64,000 nt of DNA from Epiperipatus broadwayi (taxonomy: Eukaryota > Onychophora > Udeonychophora > Euonychophora > Peripatidae), in assembly GCA_028023455.1 (NCBI GenBank), contig JAQFVV010000055.1, positions 6,850,030 to 6,914,029 on the forward strand, given 5' to 3'. The notes beneath the pieces were generated by a model. The model had not been told where the DNA came from. It was given only the letters and a program-made list of their open reading frames with translations, and searched no databases. The position numbers were made by a program, and so were the translations under genes. The number at the start of each line of letters is the position of its first letter. Positions within the stretch are counted from its first letter, which is position 1. This document shows positions 54,509 to 64,000 of this stretch, one piece after another.

Positions 54509-57500
54509 GTTTAAAGAATTATACATCACTGATTGTTAATTTAATGTATTTATTATTTTTTTTATATTGTCAAATTACTTTGTAATCCAGGTAAATAATA
54601 CTAAAACTATATGATTGTAATAGGTTTTTCCTTTCTTTTGTTTATGTTATAATCAAATGATTATTTTTCTGGAAGAGGTCGCTAAAGTAAAAAAAAAAAA
54701 ACAACAACAAAACGAAACAACCAATTTCATAATCAAGATCATTTTTTTTTTTGGAAAAATATAGTCTGCTTTTAGTTTTCAAGGAAGGAACAGTGCTGAA
54801 ATTTGGTAACTCAATTTTTTCATTTTATTTTGCAGAAATAAATGTAATCAAAGTAAAATTTTAATAATATAATGTGTGGCTAAAATTTTTTGATAAGATA
54901 TCCTGATTTTCTTTGCCATCTACCTATTTAAAGACCTTTTATACTTAAAAGTTTATTGTCTCACGCTAAAGTTCAAAAATGACAGAATTAACTAAAAGAG
55001 TCACGAAAAATTCTATTATATCTAAATTAAGGAAGAAAAATGATTTCCAAGTGAGAAATAATTATTTATTAACTTTATGTCATTTATTGATATTTTCTTG
55101 GTATAGAAAAAAAAAAAAAATAATAATTGAAAGAAATATTTTGAAACCAAGGAAAATCAACTAGAAACATTTTCGCGCTCTTTCTCAATATTGTCTGCCT
55201 TTACAAGTAATGTAGTTACATACGTTAAAATATGTTTTATTCACCAAGAATTGTCTGGAAATAATAATAATGATAAATAAGATTAAATTATGCACCTGTA
55301 TATTTTTTTAAAAAAAAATAAAAAAAAAAATATAAACTTTCTCAGAGTAAATATAGGAAAAGTTATATAGGGGCATTCTTACGGAGAAGTTACCGTTAAA
55401 AAAAAATTTATAATTCCTAAAGTATGAACAAAACCAAATATCTTAGTGACTTAATGATAAAAATAAATGATATATTATATTATACATCAGTTGGAATTAT
55501 TAAAACTTCATGTACACGTAAATTGACTGCAGTTATTATCATAATAATCTCTCAGAAAATTGCGCATTTTCGTCCATAAGTAAGCTAGCTAATAAGTATA
55601 CGTATCGTCAATAAAAAAAAAATATTGTGTATGTTTATCGTCTATCGTCAACTGTTCGTTATGTTAGAATATGTATATTTTATTTTCTTGGATCCCAAAA
55701 TTGTAGTAGTTTAATTCAAGTAAGAATTAATCTTCAATTCTGCTATATATTTCTTTACCTAATTTATTAAACGCACAAAATAAGAGAAAACTTTTATTTA
55801 AAGGAAATAATACCATGCGTTTATTGTTTTTAAACTTGCTTCGTGAAATACGACTGGATAAAGCTCTTCACCTGGACCAATTGCTCAACAGAAAAACATT
55901 TTCTAATGAGAGAGTATGCACTTGTTAATTAATGATTGTTTAAAACTAAGTTATAAATGATATGTATTTTTTTTGTTATATCACATAGGTTAAAGTCTGT
56001 ATGGTCAAGTGATATTTAATAGCCTTGTAATGACAAAGGTATGTTTTAATATAATTATTATAGGTTAAGTTGATATTTAACACGAAAGAAAAAAAAATCT
56101 ATAAAATATGTTTTAATTATTACATACAATTGTAGGTAGAAATTTTGTATGTTAGATACGTAAAAGAAAAATATTTAGATATTTAAGGGGTAAAATAAAT
56201 ATTGAAAATTATCAGAAGTAACTAAAAAAAAAAAAAATGCTATAACAAAATATTTCTTGTTAAAGTTTTGAAACGAATTTATACTGTATTAATTGAGGAA
56301 TTTATTCCTAATTATTCTTAAATAACACATCCACTTTATTTAGTTTAAGATAGTATGCTACCAACTATTTTTGAATGTTCCTTTATTAAAATTAAAATTA
56401 TTATACTTTTATTCTATGATGTCCATTGATTTCAGATGTTGATCAAAGTATACACGGTAACATAAGTTTATTATAATCAGTGTATTTACTTATCCTGCCC
56501 AGATATAGCATTGGTATATGCTTAATATTCGCATAGGTAATAATTATAATGTATTTATTTTGTGGGATGAAAAATGATCTTCCGAAGAGCTTTGTTTTCC
56601 ATGAGAGGAAGATTTTAAATATAATGTTCGGGTATGTTTATAGCCCAAGTGATCGATTCTCATAGATAGGACGATCAAGAATTTATCTAGCATTTAGTAT
56701 GCTTCATTCGTTTAAATCCCAGGAGAGGATTGTATTTGGTGTGTGTTCGTTGTATGCCCAAGTAAGAGGCAAGAAACCACCAAAATATTTTAATGTAGTA
56801 GATTACTTTACAGACCTTCGTGGTTATTCCATATTCCTCATGTGAAAATAAAGATAGCTCCACCATGGAAGGTGTTGATTATTGTGCTTAATTTTGAAAG
56901 TTCGGGCAAGATAAAGGTTATATTGGAGGTGTTAGTTCCTCAAGATCCACTTTAGTATAAATAGTGCGTTAGTAACTAGGATCAATATCTGTATTGTGCT
57001 GCTAAATATTGCTAGTATTTGACAAGTAAATCAATGGAGAAAGTAATTAAAATTGCGTAATTTAAAACGCTTATTTACTGAAGGAATATTCAAATGCAAT
57101 ATTTAATTCTGGTTAGTAATTAAATAATACTCATATTTAAAATTATACGTATGAATAAAATTTGTATCATAACTTAAGTTAGCATTAAGTTAAATGTAAG
57201 ATGGTAAGTGTAACTTCTGATAACTGGCCTATAATTAGAATAGGTTATCCCATTAAAGACCATAAATAAAGTAAATGTATTAGAAATAAATTTAATATTT
57301 TGCGTATTGCATATGATGGGATTAATCATTTTAAAAAAAAAAAAAAAATAGTTAGTCAATAATTTTGAATAAAAGCTTCTACAAGGTTACCAAAATTTAA
57401 TAAACAATGTATTGGTAATGAAATGTACTTTTAGTTAATCAATCCATATGATTGCATACAGGAGAAGTAGTAATCTCTAGTCCATAACCAAAAGAGTATA

Positions 57501-60275
57501 CAGATTAATGTCAGTTATATTTTATATTTTTGTATTACTATGGGATTATTGAATAAATGTTCATATATTTTTTTTTTGTGATAATAATAAATTATAGTCT
57601 TGTTAAAATTTGTTGTAGATTCATTTTTTTTGTTTTTATATGCTAAATATAAGTGTTTGCACAATATTTGCAAAACCTTTTCTTGAGTCCGAAATCATTC
57701 CAAATTCTTAAAAACTTAATATACCAGATAAATAAAGTTAAGCAGATCGGAATATGTCATTATATTTTAGTTTAATGATAATTATTTATGGAGTTGAAAA
57801 CTTAAGACTAAACATTCACCTTTGTATAAAAAAAAAAAAAAATGAATTTATTCCCAAACCATTAACTTTGGTTGCACATTATTCCATTCCCATTTAGTTA
57901 AATTGTCTAAGTAATAAATCTTAGTTATATTATTGTGTTGTCATGGATGATGGAAGGACACAAAAAGCACCCTTGTCTTTTTATTATTCTGACTGAGATT
58001 CTAAAAAAAAAAAAAAGGGCTGTGTTATTCAAAATTATACGTCATTATTGAATAGAATTATCATCTCTTTAAATAATATAGCAGTTGATATGAGAGATGA
58101 AGACACATTGAATTTAAGTAAAAATAAATGTTTCCTATAGCCGACCAGAATGACAGTCATATGCGACAACACAATACTGCCGAGCATTTCCTTACATGAA
58201 ACAAAGAACCCTGAGATTAATATTATTATAATTATTCTTTAAATTAATAAGTGATCAATTATTGTTGTTATTACAATCGTGGCATGGCTTAAGAGAATTG
58301 AATGTACAATTGTATTATATGAAAAGTATTTAGATCATATTGGAAAATTGATGGATATGTTGCTTTATTTTAGTTGCCTTAACAACAACCTGTGAAAAAT
58401 TAGTGTCACAAGTGCAAATAAACTAATTAAAAATGAATCGTGGGTTAGAAATAAAATAAAATAAATAAAATAAATTTAAAATTAAATATAAACTGGGTTA
58501 GAATATATATATATATATATAGATAAACATATGCATATAAATTAATATGTTCGTCTATTGGTAGAAATTGATTGTTTTTCTTTTATTCATTTAATTTTAT
58601 TAACTAAAAATACTAATTGGTTGACTTATAGAATGGACGTAATTTAAGATTAAAATTTATATGAGATCAAAATAGTTGATAAATGATCGGGTTTGGAATA
58701 ATGAAAATTAAATAAAAATAATATTTTATAAATTGATTTTTTTTTATCAAGTTGTAATAATAAGTTTTTTAGCAAGCACGTGACAAGAGAACGTCTCTTG
58801 ACTGGAAAAATCTACAATTAAATCAACAGAGGTAGCTGTTCTTGACTTGGAAAAATCTGGAATTGAACTGACAGCAGAAAAAGTTAAGTTTTTATTTCTT
58901 TTAAAAAAAAGAAAAAAAAAAACTATTTGGCATTTAAAAAAAAACCCAGTAAAATTCTAATATTTGTAGTTTCAAGAAGTTAAACTTTAATTTATAATTA
59001 GCAGGAATGAACTAGTGACTTAAGTTATTTTGCAAGCTAAAATTCATTATAATAGAGATAAATGCAAAGGAAATCTGAAACTACTAAAAATTAACAGTTG
59101 TCTTTAAAAACTATTTTTATATATAATTAAGCCAAGTTATAAATAATAGTTTATAATACAGAAAACATTATGATGTATTTGAGGTAAAAAGCCAATGCTG
59201 TAGTATCTCCAAAGCCGGCTTCAATGTCATTATGGAATTATGAAATTATAAATTTTTTCAAGATGTCTGTCTTTTAGAACGCTGGTGTACAGCAATCTTC
59301 CATGGATTTATATATGTTCAGGAGAGATAATTTGGATGTGTTTGTTTTAACCAAGCAGCATGAACTGTATGAATATTAACAGAGTTGGAAACAAGAACGC
59401 TATATATGGAGATTGACATTTATATTTATAAATTCTTAGCTGTGGAGAGAAAATGCTTGCTTTATTCAAGATAAATATACGTTATTTTGATTCACGTGAA
59501 TAGTTTTTTTTTTGCTTTTGTCATTTTTTTATTTGAAAATTTATATATTGTAATTTTTTTTTTATTGTGTGTTTAAGAGTCATTTTTCAAATTCGATCAC
59601 CTGCAATTTAAAAGTAGAAGCAATGGACGGATAAATGTCATATTAGTGTAAATTAAAAAAGGAATCCTCTTCAATTAATATGTATTTTTTTTTTTAATAA
59701 AAGTAGATTTTCAGATTTCTCTAGAATTCAACATTAATCCATCAAGGTGACCTCAACTCAAGTAAGGTTTTTATATATTTAACATTGAGGGCAAAACTTT
59801 AGGACAACAAGACTAGATGGATAATCTACTAATCAGTTTTAATAATATTTATTTGTAATCTTGTTTTATTTCTGAATGCACAATTAACACACTGAGTAAA
59901 ATGTCTTTCTTTGTATCTATCATTAATTTCTACTATGACTTACACACACATATAAATAGGAGCGGGTCTATACATATATTTACCCTAGCCTAAAAATATC
60001 AGTTTAATAATTACATTAATGGGTTAGTTTTAGAATTAGTAAACTCTCATTTTGCTTTTCTTTTTTGTTGTTTTATGTATATATTTAATGAGTTATATAG
60101 TATAATTTTGTATATAATGTATTTCAAATTGTTTTGTTTCTGTTATATGAAGCCATCAAGATGATAGAAAAACCATTCTTGATAACCGAATATTTATCTT
60201 TTTTTTTTTTTTTTGTTTGTAAATATTTATTTTTATATGTTGTTAATAAATTAAGTTGTTTAAATCAATCTTATC
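54503..60275. other. Long AT-rich region, no gene or repeat family recognised
   Basis: Many A or T runs of 10-15 nt. GC-richer islands (56560-57000, 58140-58300, 59200-59400) were read in all frames without a recognisable protein. An imperfect direct repeat of about 49 bp lies at 58795-58890 (CTTGACTGGAAAAATCT). Introns or intergenic DNA of a host gene cannot be excluded. Confidence 0.45.
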
Positions 60276-60278
60276 TCT

Positions 60279-60440
60279 GTTTGGTCATCACCATCATCAT
60301 CATGCATCTATATCACTAGATGTTTGATCATCACCATCATTATTATGAATTTATATCATTAAAGGTTTGGTGATCATCATCAGCATTATGTATTGCTATT
60401 ATAAATAATTGATCATCATCAGTATTTTTCTATATCTATG
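60279..60440. repeat. 43-bp x 4 imperfect tandem repeat rich in TCATCA
   Basis: Units start GTTTGGTCATCACCATCATC at 60279, then near 60322, 60365 and 60408, with growing divergence. The TCA-rich half may derive from an RTE-like GATGAT tail. Confidence 0.75.
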
Positions 60441-61396
60441 CTTATATATAGGCATATTTGATTTATAATTGAGTAGGTCCATCCCTGAAGAGAGCTGACT
60501 GCAAGAACTGCCTGATGTAATGGGGCCTAAAAAAGGGAAATGTAATAGATATGCACTAGTCTAAGTTACATCGAAATTTAGTTAGTAAATTATAGGTTAG
60601 TATATTGAAAGTAGATGTGATTTGGAACTGGGCATTTCATTGTGACATCCTATTCGAAGGCCTAGGTCTGACAGTTGTGAGATGCACTCCCTTTGTTATA
60701 TGCCATTTTTAAATCAGTAACATCTGATGCACCCAAATCTGCTGTTGAATCAGGAATTTTGGATATGACTTATTGTAGGTGGGTTGACACATTTTATTCA
60801 AATCATCCAACTACTTAGCCATATTTACGTCATCGTATGGTGTACCCCATGGTATTGGTATATCTGGCACCATCGACTTTGGGGTAGCGGGTTCTGTTAT
60901 AGTATTATTATCATTATTTGTCAAATGGAGAGAAAATTTCTAGAAGTTATTTAGTTTATTGATTAGTTATCATTGCAAATTATGCAGAATTGGAATATGT
61001 AACTTACTAATGGATATGGTTGTAATGACTGGCAACGTTGAATCATATATAAAAAAAAACCATGAAACAAATTCCATGCACATCAAAAACGGATTAAAAT
61101 ATAGTGAAATGAAAATATTATTAAGTAAAAAAATATCCAACTGATTCAATTCAGCAAAGACTATAAGCAATGGAGAAAAAAATATTTGCAATATATTGTA
61201 AAACAATTAATCTATATAATACAATATTTATCAAGATAGTGTTCAACTTTCAGAGATTCTTCTAAAAATATTTTTAAGAATGATAACGTAACTTAAAAAT
61301 AAATAAAAACTTGCTAAAATTCAATTTAATAACGGCAGAACATTTACATTGTATACATAATTATAAATTTATTAAACGCACATTGATTACATAAGT
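60441..61396. other. Spacer, nothing recognised
   Basis: Contains a somewhat GC-richer stretch (60480-60900) without open frames longer than about 35 codons. No family match. Confidence 0.45.
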
Positions 61397-61519
61397 AATA
61401 TTTACTGAGGCTATAACCTCGATAATACACGTGTAAAATGCGATAGTAGGGACCCGTACAGGTGTTTAACCACAAGCTTACGCTATGGAAGAAAAGAGGT
61501 TATAGCCTCAGTAAATATT
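61397..61519. mobile_element. MITE-like element, perfect 24-bp terminal inverted repeats
   Basis: AATATTTACTGAGGCTATAA-CCTC (61397-61420) is the exact inverse of 61496-61519. Total length is 123 bp. ATTGTATACATA occurs at about 61349 and again right after the element at 61522, but the left one is 48 nt away from the end, so it is not a simple target duplication. Confidence 0.85.
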
Positions 61520-61548
61520 ATTGTATACATATGAAAGAAAATAATAAA

Positions 61549-62103
61549 TACCACATGATCACCATTTCTTAATTCTTGTTCATAACTTATTAAAACAGGC
61601 AAAATTCTCTATACAGTAGTGCCACAGTGCAAGCCAGAGTAATCAATGGATGCCAGAGGTTTGTGCATAAAATCCATATCTAGTGCCTACTCATACAATA
61701 TCCCCAGACTAGTTTCTAGCCTGTGACTTTTATTAGTGAAGAGCCTTAGTTTTGAGAGCACTGCACCTAGATCTTAGGATCCAATGCAACCTTTCAACAG
61801 CCACCCTTTTATCTTGACTTAACTACAAAACTATGAGACAAAATTGTGAGATTCTCATAGTTTTGTAGTTAAGTAGAGATAAAAGATGGCTTCTGGAGGG
61901 TTGCATTAGATCCTAAGATCTAGGTGTAGTCTAAGGCTACTCACTGACCAAAGCCATAAGCTAGAAACTAGGCTGGGGATATTGGGTGAGTAGGCACTAG
62001 ATATGGATTTTATGCACAAGCCTTCTGGCATCCATTGATTACTTTGGCTTGCACTGAGTGACACTACTGTATGGAGAGTTTTGCCTGTTTTAAAAACAAT
62101 AAA
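61549..62103. mobile_element. Palindromic hammerhead-repeat copy (E6, longest)
   Basis: The arms run from ATTAAAACAGGCAAAATTC inward to TTAACTACAAAACTATGAG and back from CTCATAGTTTTGTAGTTAAG outward to GAGTTTTGCCTGTTTTAA. The centre is only about 15 nt (ACAAAATTGTGAG region). Both arms hold a ribozyme block with damaged core (left CTAATAA, right CTGACCA). The outer end CACATGATCACCAT at about 61551 matches E3 and E4. Confidence 0.88.
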
Positions 62104-62377
62104 TAGTTGTTGTTTTTTTTCTAAAAAAAGTAATTTATGTTAAAAAACATTTTTTATTATGTTATTTTGAAATTTTTTTGTAAATTCTTTGAAACATATA
62201 TTTTTTTATAAATATATTATATAGGAATATTTCTTGACCATGACCATATAATATGGTAAAAACATTGGGGTAAAAATGAAATAAAAAATGATTCATAAAA
62301 TAAAACAAAAACGAGATTTGAAATGAAGAAGTGTGTTAAATGAATTTTTTTATATATTGAAATTAATGAGTCATATT

Positions 62378-62390
62378 GGGGGGGGGGGGG
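62378..62390. repeat. Poly(G) run, 13 nt
   Basis: A G13 run in otherwise AT-rich DNA. Confidence 0.9.
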
Positions 62391-62465
62391 AGAATGGTGA
62401 AATACTTAAATCAAAGTAATATTCATTAATTTTTGATATGACCCACCATACCAAACAGTTAACTA

Positions 62466-63575
62466 CACCTGGGTCTCGTTTTACGCGATAGATAGGTTCC
62501 TCAAAAAACACGCGCAAACGAAATCGCACAAAAATAGACGTAACTTACATCAAAAAAGGGGGGATGCGGTCTGTGATTTTTCAAAATTCGTGGAAAAGCA
62601 AAGCACCAATGTAAAATTACTTTAAAATTCGCGCAAACAAAAAAATAAGAAAATAAAATATGATTAATAAAAAATTTCAAATTTGAAAAAAATTGATACA
62701 AGACAAACTTTTTTAACTATAATATTTAATTTAATTCAAAATAATATATTTTTATGCATAATTTACAGTACAATAATTTACATTTTTTTATACACGTTTT
62801 AATTATTATCGCTATTTGCCGAAACACACGTTTGTTTGCCTTCTCATGTTGTGTTAATGTTTTTCTGTTGACAACGTAATTAGTAATTAATCTTTGAGAC
62901 GATGATTTTATTAATTGTTTATGAACTTAGACTTATGATAATAAAAAGACATTTATTTATGACTGCTGGGAAAAATTTAATTAAAACTAACAACTAAAAA
63001 TTAAATTCTTATTTTTGTCTTTAATTTTCAATTCCATTTAAAAATCAAATTTCACATCAGATTATTTCAAGTCGTCATAAGTAATTTTTAAATTGTTAAT
63101 TACAATTAAAAATCAGATTTTAATTTTTAATTGTCAAATTTAATTGTGCCCATTGCTATTACTGACCTTTTAAAAATAAACTTGTGGACACTAAATGATT
63201 AATAATTGATTACGTTCTTTTTTAAAAAGCAAAAACAGAATGTGATTTAAAATGCAAAATTAACACGCACAATGTTTGAACAAATTTACATTATAATCTT
63301 TTAAAATTTAATGTGTGTATACATAAAATGTGGAAATCATGATTTTAATTTCATTATTGCATAAAATCTTACTATTATAAAGCACTGAAAATATTGAAAT
63401 TACTAAGTTGAAAGTCGAATTCCAATAATGTGCTATTACTTTCAATATAATGTAACTGTGCAAAATTTATTATTTAAAGTAATAGCGCAATATCGGAGTT
63501 TGACTTCCGGTGAAACACGAATCGTGTAACTTCAAAATCGTGTTAAATAAGTCCGCATAAAGAGAGACCCAGATG
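62466..63575. mobile_element. TA-flanked TIR element, Tc1/mariner superfamily-like (pogo/Tigger style)
   Basis: Left end CACCTGGGTCTCGTTTTACG and right end inverse CATCTGGGTCTCTCTTTATG, each directly flanked by TA (62464-62465 and 63576-63577). The subterminal sequence is rich in TACGCG and CGCAAACGAAATCGC words, like many pogo/Tigger ends. No transposase remnant longer than noise was seen in 1.1 kb, so it is a non-autonomous copy. The superfamily is inferred from the TA duplication and the end style only. Confidence 0.7.
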
Positions 63576-63654
63576 TATTATTATTAAACTTGTTCATCAC
63601 AATTAAGATACAAATATTGTTGAAATTCCAAATTTTCTTCTAAAGGTCAATTAT

Positions 63655-63895
63655 TCTTTTTTGTGGCAATAGTATTCTATGTTAGAAAAGTTTGCAAAGC
63701 CATAAAGCATGATTCCTTATTTCAATAAAGATTCATATAATGATCTAAATTTATCAATTAATATGTTAATATGATGTTTCCAAGACATTTTTTCATCCAT
63801 TACCATTCCAAAATATCTAATACCTTTTACTTCTTCTTCTTTTATATATTTACTAATATTACATATTATGGTATATTTAACTGTTTGGGGCTAGT
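63655..63895 (-). pseudogene. LINE reverse-transcriptase fragment
   Basis: On the minus strand: YTIICNISKYIKEEEVKGIR, YFGMVMDEKMSWKHHINILI, DKFRSLYESL, then a stop and GIMLYGFAN. The YLG-DEKLSW-HIN pattern is the RT thumb region of many CR1/L2/Jockey-like LINEs. The fragment may continue beyond the window end. It may belong with the KHLLIEC fragments at 40.4-41.2 kb, but no overlap allows a test. Confidence 0.8.
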
Positions 63896-64000
63896 GACAG
63901 CGCCATCCAGTGCCCTGTACCATCGATGATAATACTACCCATTATTATCATATACAATCATGTAGATGTATACCAATATTTTTTTTTCTCCATTTATATA

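Noticed and set aside
55810-55926. Short frame MRLLFLNLLREIRLDKALHL as a host exon
   Set aside because: Looks protein-like and is followed by a GTATG, but it is under 40 codons, without partner exons or a recognisable family.

Overview
This window looks like a non-coding, repeat-dominated stretch of an AT-rich invertebrate (metazoan) nuclear genome. I found no intact host gene, no rRNA and no functional tRNA. The reasons are the strongly AT-rich base composition, many microsatellites and homopolymers, and the mix of element classes: RTE-type and other LINEs, Penelope-like elements (PLEs) with a GIY-YIG endonuclease, tRNA-derived SINEs, a gag-bearing LTR element, hAT and TA-flanked DNA-transposon remnants, and hammerhead-ribozyme-like repeats. 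I cannot name the species or phylum from the sequence alone.

Layout. 0-9 kb: PLE tail motif, LINE 3' ends, a SINE palindrome (1780-2287), a hAT deletion derivative (3583-4746), two palindromic ribozyme-family copies (about 4.9 and 5.66-6.24 kb), a LINE remnant near 7.6 kb and a five-unit SINE array (8.0-8.63 kb). 9.07-12.29 kb: a nearly full-length but broken RTE LINE. 12.3-17.8 kb: AT-rich DNA with a homopurine tract and one ribozyme-like repeat. 17.84-19.46 kb: a head-to-head PLE palindrome with two 614-bp arms. 20.1-21.25 kb: a second PLE on the minus strand. 22.5-27.96 kb: an LTR retrotransposon with 1.9-kb LTRs, a tRNA-Lys-type primer site, a polypurine tract, a 4-bp target duplication and only a gag-like gene. 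28-36 kb: mostly featureless AT-rich DNA with a 142-bp-arm hairpin, a tandem ribozyme-family array (33.15-33.57 kb) and an LTR fragment. 36.2-41.2 kb: recurring repeat blocks, further ribozyme-family copies, a second hAT copy and duplicated LINE ends. 41.3-44.75 kb: a second RTE copy split by a PLE and by palindromic ribozyme-family elements. 46.8-51.6 kb: another palindrome, a 149-bp duplication and a decayed relative of the LTR element. 52.5-64 kb: a small TIR element, a LINE RT remnant, long AT and A runs, two more TIR elements, the largest ribozyme-family palindrome and a final LINE RT fragment.

The unifying signal is the repeated occurrence of head-to-head palindromes whose outer ends (element 3' ends) are fixed while the inner fold point varies. 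They come from three retroelement types (PLE, tRNA-SINE, hammerhead-bearing repeat). In the PLE case the junction can be read exactly: the 3' end of the longer strand is complementary over 13 nt to an internal site, and the second arm starts where extension from that primer would start. That fits snap-back self-priming of cDNA. One repeat family also carries a hammerhead-like motif whose stem III is the self-complementary hexamer ACTAGT, so two RNAs or tandem units could pair to form it.
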